Below are positions 38,535 through 51,240 of a DNA stretch of 64,000 nucleotides, piece by piece. Each line of letters starts with the position of its first letter. The stretch's first letter is position 1. Under the pieces are notes generated by a model, which searched no databases, was not told where the DNA came from, and saw only the letters and a program-made list of their open reading frames with translations. This DNA comes from Paraspadella gotoi (lineage: Eukaryota > Chaetognatha), in the NCBI GenBank assembly GCA_051294375.1, contig CM119270.1:12213676-12277675 (forward strand), read 5' to 3'. A program made the translations under genes and the position numbers.

Positions 38535-41269
38535 GAAGAGATTACCACAAAGCGATTTCGTTACACGCAATAATCCACGAGCGCCAACGAAGGACTTCCG
38601 GGACAGGCGTCTCGCCCGATGAGTCACGGGGGGAGATGGGAGAGAGAGGTTAGAGGGAGGTTGAGGCCGAAAAAAATAGGGGGGGCGAGGGAGGTCCGGG
38701 GCCGGTGGAGTGATTTTGATTTTTGGTCCGCTTGGCAACGAAAAATTACGTCTTCGTGGAAGACATTTGTTCGCCGGAAGAGGAAGGGAGGTCCCGATTG
38801 CTTCGGTTTCGTCCTTCTCTCTGATGCTTTCCTCGCTTCCTCTCACTTCTTCCTCTTCAGGGTTTCACGTCTGTTCCCCTACTTTTCTTTCCTTTTTGGA
38901 GGAAAACGCTCAACATCCAGATAAATTTTAGTAAATAAAGTAATGTGTTTGGTAATTATAATAAATGCAATAGGTACGCGACGTACAGAGGAGTAATGAA
39001 TATCCTTATATTCTCCGCTCTTCCTCGCTGCTCTGGTTTATCTTAGGACTAAGCCATCTGACGAACAAGCCGCGATGTTTTTTTAATATATTCTTATCCG
39101 GACAGGTAGAATGATGGCAATATTGTTATATTAGTTTCAAAAATCGATCATAAATATAGAATTTAACCAAAATCTTCGCGAAATTTTCCCCATCTTGAGT
39201 ATTTCGCTTCCAAGAGATTTTCTCGCCGATCTGACTCCCGGTTGAAACTCTTAGAATTTCGAACGTTAGCTCCTCTTTTACTTTTTACTTTAAATAAAAA
39301 TTTCAACCAAAAGGACTAATTCACTTACCATGTCGTATATATATCAAAAAACCTAGTAAAATGTTAAAGAAAATTTTGATAGTCGCCTCAGACACTTTCC
39401 AAAGGATTTCAAAATTAGACCTCAATTGTTGAACAGGGAACATACCTCATGTCCGTTTATAGTTTTCAGAAAATCCCTTTCATTTCTATATAAAATCAGA
39501 AGATGGAAAATTTCTCGCGTTCGCAGAAGCAGTCCTATTTGGTTCTGGGTTTGTTTTGATATCAAGACTGTTGATGATTTTGACAAGATAAGAAAAAATG
39601 CGAGCCGCTCAGATTGCACAGGATCGGAGATCACAGTGTTTTACATCGATATTTTTACCAGAATTTTTACGCAGGAGCGTAGTCAGATTTGAACGAAATC
39701 TCCATTGAAAAGTTTTCCTCGATCTCTAAGAACAACGTAGACTGCGCTATTAATCTTGACATTCGAGATTCTTTTAACGGTACCTTGTATTTTCCCATAA
39801 TATTGTATATTATAAATTTTAAATATAAACTTTTGTTCTTTCTTTTCATTTCCTGCCGATCCATTCGCTTTCTACTATATCTCAGCCTTCGAGTTCACTG
39901 CACGCCTTAGTGTTTGTTGTCAGCCTCACCTCCTTTCCTCTGCCATCATTTTCAACCATCTCCGATTCCTCACATCTTAAGTCGAGGATCAATCGTAACT
40001 AGGAGTTGGTGCTTCAAAAATCCATTGCAATATAATTTTCGGGTTCGGTTCACTGTTCGTATTAGCCCGGTTTATTGTACCTCAAAAAGAAACACATTTA
40101 AATAAACATCCGAACTTTTAATAGTCAATCAATCTTACAGATTTTGTTATAATCAAACGCAAACGATTCGTAAATAAAAAAATACAATATCTAATAAACT
40201 GAATTAAATAATATTGAAATTCAAGAAATATTATGCATCCCTCTTGGCATATTTCCATGTAAGCGATTGGTTAAATTTTCTGAACGGCAAACAACCCGAA
40301 CATTCAATTAACTTTTCTACGACATGATTAAGAATATGTTTGTTAATTAAAGCTGCAAAAGTTCGCGTAGGGTGCGCGGCCGAAAATCCCACAAGAGCCT
40401 CTTTTTCCGACAGCTCGTCGCTTTTTCTTCTCCGCAATTATTTGTCTTTATCGACTTTTTTCATCCAACCATCGGATTTTTTATTTTTCCTCTCGGCAAT
40501 TGGATCCTGAGTCTAGTGAGAACGGAATGCATAACATTTTTTCTCTTTTTTTCGGTTAATTTCTCACCTGGTCTGCGGCTTGTGATGCCTCACTTTCCTT
40601 ACCGCTCAATTTTCAAAAATGATTAGTACAGTTTATACAAGGTCGAATATGATCAAGTTGCATTGTGATCGGCGTATAATCAGAAAAGTCAATTTTTCGT
40701 ATGAGGTTGATTTGTACATTCAAGAGAGTGCAGAAGGTGGGTAAATGCCTTTAACCTCAGGAAAATACATTCCGAGTTTGAATATTTTTTATTTAATGTG
40801 AATTAGTAATGTTATTAACTCAATTAGTTTAACGTTTCCTTAAATAATGTTTTCCTTTTTCTGATTCACCTAATTCTTTCCCTCTTCGTTCACTCCACAA
40901 CCTTATCCGACAGGTGCGGAGAGACCTCCTCCTCCTCCTCTTCCTCCTCCTTCTTCCTCCTCCTCTCCTCACCAGCGCCACAAATAATCGCCGTCTTTTG
41001 AGGTTTCGATGGTCAAGACGATAAATGCGCCGAGCGTGAAATCGGAGACGGGAGAGATCGAGACGCAGGGAATGAACGGTTTGCTTGGGTTTATTTGCTT
41101 GGTTCGTTCCTTTGCTTGATTGTTGTTTTGATCGGAAAATTGGGTCGATTTAGCTTGGGTTTAAAGTAGAGATGTTTGTTTTTTATTTTTATGATTTTCT
41201 AGTTTTGTTTCTTTTTTTTTTTTTAAATGACATCAAAGCAGCATTATTTTACATTAACCAATATGCGTC

Positions 41270-41270
<1 letters not shown>
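38535..41270 (-). repeat. Inverted copy of 20417-23150, left arm of a fold-back
   Basis: Reverse complement of 20417-23150. Landmarks: ACCACAAAGCGATTTCGTTAC (38546, inverted at about 23118-23140), the GGACAGGCGTCTC / GATGAGTCACGG block, and CTTGGGTTTATTTGCTTGG near 41085. It ends in the CATTAACCAATATGCGTC block (41256-41270, inverted at about 20428-20446), where a GA tract begins. With the direct copy starting at 41358 it forms a palindrome of about 2.7 kb arms separated by under 100 bp. Such a fold-back is typical of a chimeric long read, though a genuine palindrome is not excluded. Confidence 0.88.
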
Positions 41271-41340
<70 letters not shown>

Positions 41341-41357
41341 AGAGACGCAGAGAGAAA
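41271..41357. repeat. GA tract at the centre of the fold-back
   Basis: Interrupted GA repeat joining the inverted and direct arms. In the first copy the same boundary is a CT-rich tract (20401-20427) next to the G-free stretch. Confidence 0.93.
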
Positions 41358-44000
41358 AAAAAAAAGAAACAAAACTAGAAAATTCATAAAAATAAAAAAC
41401 AAACATCTCTACTTTTAAACCCAAGCTAAATCGACCCAATTTTCCCGATCAAAACACAATCAAGCAAAGGAAGCGAACCAAGCAAATAAACCCAAGCAAA
41501 CCGTTCATCCCTGCGTCTCGATCTCCCGTCTCCGATTTCACGCTCGCTTCGATTATCGTCTTTGACCATCGAACCTCAAAAAGACGGCGATTATTTGTGG
41601 CGCTGGTGAGGAGGAGGAGGAGGAGAAGGAGGAGGAAGAGGAGGAGGAGGAGGTCTCTCCGCACCTGTCGGATAAGGTGTGGAGTGAACGAGAGGAGAAT
41701 TAGGTTGATAGAAAAAAGGAAAACATATTTAAGGAGAAACGTTAAACTATTGAGTTAATAACATTACTAATTCACAATTAAAGTTAAAAATTTCAAACTC
41801 GAATGTATTTCCTGAGGTTAAAGCATTTACCTTCTGACTCTTCTTGAATGTACAAATCAACCTCATACGAAAAATTGACTTTTCTGATTATACGCCGATC
41901 ACAATGGCAACTTGGATCATATTGACCTTGTATTAAACTGTATACATTTTTGAAAATTGAGCGGTAAGGAAAGTGAGGTCATCACAAGCCGAGGACCAGG
42001 TGAGAATTTTACCGAAAAAAAAAGAGAAAAAATGTTATGCGATTCGTTCTCACTGAGACTCAGGATCCAATTTGCGAGAGGAAAATAAAAATCGATGGTT
42101 GAGATGAAAAAAGTCGATAAAGACAAATAATTGGGAGAAGAAAATGCGACGAGCGTCGAAAAGAGGCTCTTGTGGGGATTTCGGCGCGCGTCGAACTTTT
42201 GTCAGTTTAATTAACAAACATTCTTAATCATTCGTAGAAAAGTTAATTGAATGTCGGGTTGTTTTGCCGTTCAGAATATTTTAACCAATCGCTACATGGA
42301 ATATGCAAGAGGGATGCATAATATTTCTTGAATTTAATATTATTTAATTATTTATTAGATATTGTATTTTTTTATTTCGAATCGTTGCGTTTGATTTATA
42401 AACAAAATTGTAGATTGATTGACTATTAAAAGTTTCGGAGTGTTTATTTAATATTTGTTTCTTTTTTGAGGTACAATAAAACCGGGCTAATACGACAGAA
42501 CCGAACCCGAAAATTTATATTGAAATGGGATTTTTGAGCCCAACTCCTGTTATCGATTGATCCTCGACTTAAGATGGTGAGGAATCGGAGATGGTTGGAA
42601 AAAGATGGCAGAGGAAAGGAGGTGAGGCTAAACAGAACTAAGGGGTGAGTGAACTCGAAGGCGTGAGATAAGTAGAAAGGAATGGAATCGAGGAAATGAA
42701 AGAAGAAAGAACAAAAGTTTATATTTAAAATTTATAATATAAATATTTGGGAAAAAATCCGTTTAAAAGAATCTCGAATGTCAAGATTAATAGGAGTCTA
42801 CGTTGTTCTTAGAGATCGAGGAAGACTTTTTCAATGGAGATTTTCGTTCAAATCTGACTACGCTCCTGCGTAAAAATTCTGGTTAAATATCGATGTAAAA
42901 CACTGTGATCCCGATCCTTGCAATCTGAAGGGCTCGCATTTTTTCTTCTTGTCAAATCATCAACATCTTGATATCAAAACAAACCAGAACCAATAGACTG
43001 CTTCTGGACGGAGAAATTTTCCATCTCTGATTTTATATAGAAATGAACGGATTTTTTTCCTGAAAACGATATAAACGGACTGAGGTAATGTTCCTGTTCA
43101 ACAATGAGGTCTAATTTTGAAATCCTTTGGAAAAGTGTCTGAAGGCGCTCTCAAAATTTTCTTTACATTTTAATAGTTATTTTGATATATATACGATCAT
43201 GGTAAGTGAATTAGTCCATTTTGGTGAAATTTTTATTTAAAGTAAAAGTAAAAGAGGAGCTAACGTTCGAATTCTAAGAGTTTTCAACCGGGAGTCAGAA
43301 TCGGGAAAAATCTTCTTAATGCGAAAACTGCAAGATGGGGAAAATTTTCGCAAGATTTTGGTAAAAATTTCTATATTTATTGATCGGATTTTTTGAAACA
43401 AATATTAACAATATTGCCATCATTCTACCTTGTCCGTATAAGAATTATATTAAAAAAACATCGGGCTTTGTTCGTCAGAGCTTAGTCCTAAGATTAAACC
43501 AGAGGCAGCGAGGATAGAGCGGAAATATAAGGATATTCATTACTTCCCTCTTTACGTCGCGTAGCCTATTGCATTATTATCATTACCAACACATTACTTT
43601 ATTTCTAAATTTTATTGGGATGTTGAGGTTTTCCTCCATAAAAGGAAAGAAAAGTAGGGGAACAGAGTGAAACCCTGAGAGGAAGAAGTGAGAGGAAGCG
43701 AGGAAGATAGAGATGAAGGGAGAAAGAGCAATCGGGACCTCCCTCCTCTTCTCGGCGAAAATGTCTTCCGCGAAGACGAATTTTCGTTGCCAAGCGACCA
43801 AAAATCATAAATCACTCCACCGGCCCCCGGCCTCCCTCGCCCCCCCCTTTTTTTCGGGCCTCACCTCCCTCTAACCCTCTCTCCCTCTCTCCCCCGTGAC
43901 TCATCGGGGAGACGCTGTCCCGGAATTCCTTCGTTTTTGGCTGCTTCCCGTGGAAGATATTAGTGCGGTGTTTCTTGTAAACGAAATCGCGTTGTGGTTT
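41358..44000 (+). repeat. Direct copy of 20482-23150, right arm of the fold-back
   Basis: Collinear with 20482-23150 and, reversed, with 38535-41225. Three versions of this interval exist in the window (20482-23150, 38535-41225 inverted, 41358-44000), each with private indels. That lets a majority consensus be drawn and shows that the differences are read errors, not evolution. Confidence 0.88.
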
Positions 44001-44642
44001 ATTTCCTGTTAGTGTTACCGGCCGGATGGTTTAAGTTGGGTTCAGTTTACGATCTCTCTCTCTGCTCTCTCATCTTCTCTCTCTCTCTCTCTCTCCTCTC
44101 CTCTCTTCTATCTCTCTCTCTCTCTCTCTCTCCCCCTCCGTTGTTGTGTAATCTAGGAGAGAAAGAGAACGCAAGCAATTTCCGAAGAAAAATCTCCTCC
44201 ATGCTTTCTTGTTACTTGTTGTTTAGTTTAGTTTTCTGATTGTTTATCGTCTTTTCTTCGTCTTTTTTTCTTTTGTACTGTATTATTTCTTTGACTTTGT
44301 AATTCTTTTTTCAACGTAAAAAAATTCACGAGGCAATGTTTCTTGGCACGCTGATTTCATTTTTCGCACGACCAAGGAATGGGCGAAATGAAGTTAAAAC
44401 GAATGAGAATAAAACATTCTCAAAATACGAGAAAAAAAAAAATACAACAAAAAATAGAACAAAAAACAAACGGAATATAAACAGAAGAAAAAGCGACGAA
44501 AGAAAAAAAACCACAGACAAAAGACAAATGTGTGAAACAAGAAAGAACAGAAAAAAATATGCTTTAAAAAAACAGAGAGAAAAAAAAGAAAAAAAGCAGA
44601 CGCTCTGAGAAAAAGAGAGCTAAATGAGAAAAAGGGATAAGA

Positions 44643-44643
44643 G

Positions 44644-44732
<89 letters not shown>

Positions 44733-44815
44733 GAGAGATGAGAAGAAAGTGTAGTGAGTGAGACTAAGAGAGAGAGAGAAAAGAGAGAGAAAGAGTGAGA
44801 AAGTGAGTGAGTGAG

Positions 44816-44868
<53 letters not shown>

Positions 44869-44987
44869 TGTGATTGAATGAAGTGTGAGTGAGAGAAAGA
44901 GAGAGAGAGAGAGTGAGTGAGGTGAGAGAGAGTTAGAGAGTGAGAGAGTGAGTGAGACAGGAGAAGAGAGTGGGTGAGACTGAGAGA

Positions 44988-45021
<34 letters not shown>
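44643..45021. repeat. Long interrupted GA tract
   Basis: Partner of 23744-24185, with the same GTGAGTGA interruptions but a different unit count. Confidence 0.95.
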
Positions 45022-45026
<5 letters not shown>

Positions 45027-46409
45027 TGCAACGCGCCAACCGACAAATCCCTTGAGATCATGACGCCGACTTCATGGATTTTTCTAGAACAAAAACTGTG
45101 AAAACAACCACAAAAACAAACACGATTATGTCAGCCTCATCGAGATTATTATTTTATAATATTTTTTATAAAATATATATATATTTTATTTATAAAAAAC
45201 TAATCAAAATACATAAATAAATGAATAAATGAATAAATAAATAGAGAAAATTAGGCTCAATGGCAGTAAGGCATGAAGAAATTCTAGGCTGTAGCTTATG
45301 TGCCCGCAGGAGCTGGCAACACCAAAAACTAGAACAACCACAACAACAACAACAACTACGTCGCGTAAAAAAAATGGAAGAAAGAAAAATAAAAAAAGGG
45401 AGGGAAGGAAAGGATCTCTCGGGATTCTTGGAAGAGAAAAGAGGAAGAAAAAAAAGAAGAAAAAAAAAAAGAGAGAAGGAAATAGAAAAAGAAGAGAAGA
45501 GAAGGAATCCCCGGGGATTCTCGGAAAGGGAGAAGAAAACCATAAATAAAACTGCGAATACAGAATCGAAAATCGGACCGGAAAGCAGGGGGGCGGTGGG
45601 TGGAGTAGGGTAGGGTGAAAGAAAATGGGGAATGGGTAGACGGGTAATAAATGGTGCAAGGAGAGGCGAATGGTGGGTCATTGGGTAGAGAAATCGGGAG
45701 TGAACAAAAGGGGGTCTTGAATGGTAGACCCAAAAAATAGCAAGCAGAAGAATAAGCGAGACGAAGAAAAACAAGCTTTTCGTTAGTGAAAAGGCGAACA
45801 TGATCGTGATTAAGTGAGTAAAAGGTATAACCCTGATGGCTGTATATTGTGAGAGTCTTGAGAGGGGTTCAGGGTAAGGATTGATCTGGAGGTTAAGGAG
45901 AGAAAGTTAAGATTTAAACTTGCAAAAGAACAACATTTACAATAAATCGCCAGAGAATAAAACTGGATTAACATATGATATAAATTTGGTCATCAGATTT
46001 ATTTTACTGCCGAGATATAGCGAAATGGAAAGTTATAAAAAATAAACAAAGAGAAGTGCCGCCCTTCTTTTGGCCTGCGGATTTACGAGTCACAAAAATC
46101 TATGAGCAATCGGTGCTTTGGCCGACGGGGCTATGGGTGCTAAATATGGAGGAACCAATTCCTATCTCTTTTTCATCTTTTCTTGAAAATGACTTTCTGT
46201 TTGTTTATTTTTATTATTTTCTCTACTAAATAGAATCTTTTGTCTAAAAATCTTTTTTATGGGTTGATAAATTAAAATATTAAATGTAAATTAAGATGTG
46301 GAAACATTATTGTGCAATTTGCAGTTGAGTTCATTTTTAAAAACTCTTACCCAAAAAAAAGCTGATCGTTTTTTTATCTTCAGTAAAAAAAAAAGGTTAC
46401 AAACTAAAA

Positions 46410-46780
46410 AAAAAACGCGGTTCTTCGGCCCAAAATCGGTGTCGGATCTGATTTCCAACTGGGACGGCAAATTGGCACCGATACCATCTCACTAATGCTT
46501 CCCTCTCGTATCCAGGGCCGCGACGCCGCCGGAACTGCAGCCTGGCGCCGCTGGAAAAACCGCCGCGGCTCAGTAACGTATTCCTCCGACTTCCGGGGAG
46601 GCCGCTTAGACTTTCCTCCCTTCCGCGCGCTTGTTTTGCCGCGGCGCTGGGCTGACTTTTGGCGGCGCTGGCACCGCATTTGACGTCACCGGTGGTTAGG
46701 TCGGTCGCGGCGGCTGCGCCGTCGTCGGCGGCTGCGCCGTTGTCGGCGGTGCGCTTTCCTCGCGTTCCGATTCCCGATAA
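46410..46780. promoter_or_regulatory. CpG-rich islet with CRE (partner of 25660-26010)
   Basis: Same GC-rich islet; TGACGTCA is kept at 46681-46688. A GGCGGCTGCGCCGT unit is duplicated at 46707-46742 relative to the first copy. Confidence 0.35.
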
Positions 46781-47241
46781 AAACGGCATCTTTTATGATG
46801 AAGGGGGATTTTCGTTGTTTTCACCGATTCGACGATAAATCGAATGGAGAGAAGAAAAAGTAAGGCGAAGGAATAATGGAAAAATGGACAAGACAGAAAA
46901 AAAATGGAAATTGAAGGAAAAAAATAAAATTGCGGGAAAATTGCGGGAATCAAGTCAAATTGAAAAGGAGAAAAAGAGGAGAAATAACGAATCTTGAGTC
47001 AAAGGGAATCATGAATAACGAATAATCCGAAACACGAAATACTCAAAATCTCAACGAACAAAAATCTGAAAACTAAAACTGCGCTCACTGGAAAAGAGAA
47101 ACCAGAAAATGAAAAACGTCACAAATTCCGTTTCTTTTTTTCTTTTTGTTTTTGTTTCCCCGATTTGTCAAGCGAAAAACAGAAGAGAGAGAAAAAAATT
47201 CTCAAAGCGGAAAAATGAGAAAAAATATGGAAAATAAAAAC

Positions 47242-47243
47242 AG

Positions 47244-47292
<49 letters not shown>

Positions 47293-47318
47293 GAGAGAGG
47301 AGAGAGAGAGAGAGAGAG
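47242..47318. repeat. GA-rich tract
   Basis: Partner of 26520-26660. Confidence 0.92.
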
Positions 47319-48177
47319 AAAATATTCTCTTCTCCCATTTTTTCCGCCATTTTTCATGTCATATTTTTTTTCCGCCCTTCTTCTTTCCATAGTTTTATTA
47401 TTTTTTTTTCATTATTTCTGGTTCTCTTTTCTGACTGATTTTGATTGAAGCGGGAAAATGAAAAAATGGGAAAAAATGGATCCATCTCAGAATTCTATTT
47501 GAACCGACGGACAGACGGATCGACGGAAGGATGGACGTCTCGGGGTCAGAGGCTCAAGACGTCACTCGCGAAGAAAACGTTTGTTTTCTTTGTTTTCTTC
47601 TCTTTTTTATAAATTCGAAGAGCATTATTCACAACGAACTCAAAGATTTCAACGTGTTTTTTTTTTACCAGGCTTTATCTAAACTCTTTCTTCCCTCAGA
47701 GTCCAATTTTCTTTAGGATATTGTTTTTGTTTCTTGCTTTCTCTGTTTGCAACTGTTCCGTGTCGACAGCAACCCCACTGTCACGGTCGCTGTCCCCTAT
47801 TCTGGAAAGTTCACCGTTCTTCACAGACATTCCACATTTTTACTGACACCGACACTCTTCCGTTCATCACCCTAATTCACTGTCACCCCCTGCGTCAGAC
47901 AGCATTGCTTTTCCCCTCCAAACAAATCCAAAGTCCGTCCTTCTCCTCCTCTTCCTCCTCCTACTCCTCTTCCTCCTCCTCATCGGATTCTTTCTTCCTC
48001 AAACATCAATAAAATTCGGTTGTGATTCGCGCTGAGGCCAAATTCTTTCTCTGAGGGTCATTCGTCATTTTCCGGGGGATTTCGGAGAAAGGGGGATCAG
48101 TGAAATAAAGGGGAGTGAGAGGGTTAGTGAGGGAAAGGGTAAGGAAGCGAGGCCATGAGAGTGAGTTCGTTGCCCGC

Positions 48178-48180
<3 letters not shown>

Positions 48181-48250
<70 letters not shown>
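48181..48250. repeat. (GA)n microsatellite
   Basis: Pure GA run just beyond the end of the duplicated block, in single-copy DNA. Confidence 0.97.
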
Positions 48251-48255
<5 letters not shown>

Positions 48256-49135
48256 ATCTTCTCGGATAGAATATAAGGAATGAAGTAAGTTAATATGAAG
48301 CAACGACCCGAGGAGATTGTCACAAAACGAACTTAAAACCGGAAGACGAGAAACTTAGATGACTAGATAATATTGTGAAGGCATTACACGATTACAGGGT
48401 GAAAGGTTGAGACGTCAAATATCGAAGTCGTCTCAATTTTACTTTTAGTCCACTTCTAAGGTATAAACAATTTCTCGTTCTTTTCCTACTTGGCAAACAT
48501 ACTAGAAACGTTGACAACGAGGAATTCTAAATCTATGTCACCGATTGTCCAAAACCCAACATCCATCAAAACCCCAAAACCATAGGATGCAACCGAGTCA
48601 AGAACCCTTCAAACAGAAGACCACCCCGCAGGTCTACACACTCTTGACCCTCTCAACCCCAAATCCACCCCTCAACACCCCGCTTGCCCCTTTGCGCCTC
48701 AAACAATCACCGTCAAACTCGCGTCGCCTTTAATCTGTTTACATTTTCTCTTCCTTCCCACGAAATCTTAGCGATGTCATCGTCGTCGTTGTCATCGTCG
48801 TCGTTGTCATCGTCGTCGTCGTAGTCCTCTACCATCTTTTTTTTAATCTGCATTTTTTTATCTTCGTTATCGGAAAGAAATCGTGAAAATTAAATAATGA
48901 ATTGGAAAGATGAAGCGTTGTAAAAATGACGCTCTTCAATAAACGTCGGATAAAAAACAGAAATAAAAATATAAACAGTTATATTGCGCTTTTGGTGTTA
49001 AAATTGGCAAAGTATCTTTTATTTTATTGCATCTCTGAACCGATTTCCCATGGAAACCGAACAATGTTTCTTTTTCTCAGATTCCCTTTATGCTTTGTTT
49101 TGCTTTAAACAACCTACCCATTGCTCATTTCTCCT
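48251..49135. other. Single-copy non-coding DNA with a G-poor stretch
   Basis: 48540-48720 is strongly C/A-biased and G-poor on the plus strand, giving a 62-codon Pro/Thr/Gln-rich frame without an ATG. No gene was recognised. Confidence 0.4.
48776..48820. repeat. 15-bp minisatellite, 3 units
   Basis: Three units of GTCATCGTCGTCGTT at 48776-48790, 48791-48805 and 48806-48820, the last ending in C. It is a higher-order form of the (GTC)n repeats seen elsewhere. Confidence 0.95.
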
Positions 49136-49215
49136 TCTCTCTCTCTTCTCTCTCTCTCTTTCTCTCTCTCTCTTCTCTCTTCTCTCTCTCTCTCTCTCTC
49201 TCTCTTCTCTTCTCT
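49136..49215. repeat. CT-rich microsatellite
   Basis: Interrupted CT/CTT run. Confidence 0.95.
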
Positions 49216-49632
49216 CTCCTTTTCCCTTTCCTCCGACGCAGAACCAACAACTCGAAAATCATCGAGAATTAATCCTTATTCCTTGTTTTCTTTAGCCACA
49301 CGATTCCAACCTCCTTCTCCCCGCGGAGGTCTTGCTCCTCTTCCTTCTCCTATAGATTATGCCCGCTCTTCATCCTCCGCCTCTTCCTCATCCGCCTTCA
49401 GCGACGTCCTTCTGTAATCGACTCGGACGTTGATGAAGAGGCAATGAGGCTTCGAACGACGGCGCTAATCAAATCGACGTCGATTCGGGAACGAAGAAGG
49501 AAAATGAGACGACCGGATGGGAATTCGGGGCGGGGGAGAGAAAGAGAGGGAAAGAGGAAAGAGGGATGAACGAGAATAAGTCAGAAATGGGTGGAAGAAC
49601 TTACTAAAGTTACTATACAATACATATACGTT

Positions 49633-50172
49633 TAGATTAATTAATCTATTTTCGAAAAACAAGCAATTGAGGCGGTATATATTACCGCCTCAAGTCCCAT
49701 TGGCTCTGAACGGGAACGCACCATCCCAGGGGTTGCGTTCCATCCACAGTCCTAACGACTTCCCACTGCGTTGGCAAGGCGAGACCGTCCTAGGGTAACC
49801 GCGCCAGTGACTGGAGGCGTCACTGAGGGTCGGAAGCCCCCAAAGCCAGAAGTGAGATGCCCCATCCCAATGGGCATCACAGGCAACCCGGCTGTTGCCA
49901 TACAATGATAGAATTGTAAAAAAGTAAGAAAAGTAAAAAAAGTGGAAAATACATTTTTAATGATAATATATGATTTCAGTGAAGCAAAAAATGTATTATA
50001 TAGTAATACATACTATATGCTATTCTGTAGAATAGACAGAAAAAGATTAAGAAAATATTTTAACACAATAATTAATACCAATAATGGATTAGTTTAATCC
50101 TGTTCCCATTAAAATTTGAATTCGGTCGGCTACCGCTAGTAAAGGAATATAAAAAGTATTAAATATATTTAA
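49633..50172. other. Array of consecutive perfect palindromes and hairpins
   Basis: Eleven perfect inverted repeats follow one another: 49633-49648 (TAGATTAA/TTAATCTA), 49667-49693 (TTGAGGCGGTA, 5-nt loop), 49713-49741 (GGAACGCA, 13), 49805-49825 (CAGTGAC, 7), 49856-49878 (GATGCCC, 9), 49882-49899 (GGCAAC, 6), 49901-49918 (TACAAT, 6), 49991-50011 (ATGTATTA, 5), 50021-50034 (TATTCT, 2), 50086-50100 (GGATTA, 3) and 50159-50172 (14-bp palindrome). 49690-49905 is GC-rich in AT-rich DNA, so it looks like a discrete element. A structured RNA, a foldback or MITE-type element, or part of a retroelement leader are possible; I do not recognise the family. Confidence 0.6.
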
Positions 50173-50209
50173 TATATATTTAAGATGTAAAATAACTTTC
50201 AAATGTCAT

Positions 50210-50450
50210 AAAGTCCATGACCATACTTGCCCAGGGCCATTTCTCTTACCCCCCACCGATTTGCTTCCTGCTTCGCGTCACGAACCCCACGGGGCGCGGG
50301 GGATTCCATAAAGAGTGGCTGTGGATCGCCAGTGCCATGAGAGGTTCCATGGGGGGTGCCGCGCCGCCGTGGAGCTTCCAAGAGGGTCGTCAAGGAGGTC
50401 CGAGAAACCGTGACGTTGACTTGTGTGATCATGAGGATAGATATTTGTGA
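50210..50450. other. Second GC-rich islet next to the palindrome array
   Basis: A GC-rich block between AT-rich flanks, about 300 bp from the first islet, with C/G runs (CCCCCCACCG, GGGGCGCGGGGG) and short inverted matches such as CCATG/CATGG near 50335-50355. Frames of 77 codons occur on both strands, without recognisable domains. It may belong to the same element as 49633-50172. Confidence 0.35.
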
Positions 50451-51240
50451 GGATGATTGCTAACTTAAACGGAATACGGAACAAAAAGCTTAAGATATAA
50501 TAATTTTAATTTAGTATCATGTTTTCCATTTTAAATCAGAAAATTATTTTACTAAAACAGTAAATAAAATAGAAAAAAGATATTGAGCATTACAGAAAAC
50601 GGAAAAGTGAGGCTACTATGGTGATTATTAAAAAAAAAGGCCAACGACCTAAATTTAAATTATTAATCTTTTTAACATGAGAAACTAGAGTTCATGTTGC
50701 GTTGAGAACAAAGAGAAATTATGTACTCTGACAATGGAGGCTTCTTAATAGTGCTTTATGATCTTAAGCTTTGAATAAGGATCAAAAGCAACGAAGAAAT
50801 TTGCATCCCAATCCAAGAACAAAGCCCATAGACCATGGCATGGCCAAAGACTCGTAACAAAGTCTTTAGCGACGAAACAAAATATCAGCTCTGATCCTTT
50901 AGACGTAACAAAAATAAAGAAAGCTGGCGTTACGAAAGGATAGTTTTTCAGGTTCGAGCTGGAATGCCGAGAACGGAAAAGCCACAAAGCTCTTTTCACG
51001 TCGAAGATTCGGAACAGGGTGGAACACTTTTGGGTAACAATTCATTAAAGTAAAAACCGTTACGTCCGGGAATAGATAGGTTACCATATTCAAAAATACT
51101 GCGATACTCATTGCGGAAGTTTTAAATTGACCCTAAGTCTGATTTGGAAAGGGAGAGAGAAATAAATAGAGAGAGGAGTAAATAGTTTACGAGTTTAACG
51201 GGAAGGAGGAAAAGGAAGGAAGAAGAGAAAGCGAGGGAGA
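50451..51240. other. AT-rich non-coding DNA
   Basis: Two overlapping minus-strand frames (84 codons at 50745-50999 and 70 codons at 50899-51111) resemble no family I know, and one frame may be chance. Nothing else was seen. Confidence 0.4.

Noticed and set aside
45190-45801. 203-codon minus-strand frame rich in Phe/Leu/Ser
   Set aside because: It is the antisense of a purine-rich stretch; the first copy (24371-24862) has a different frame and length.
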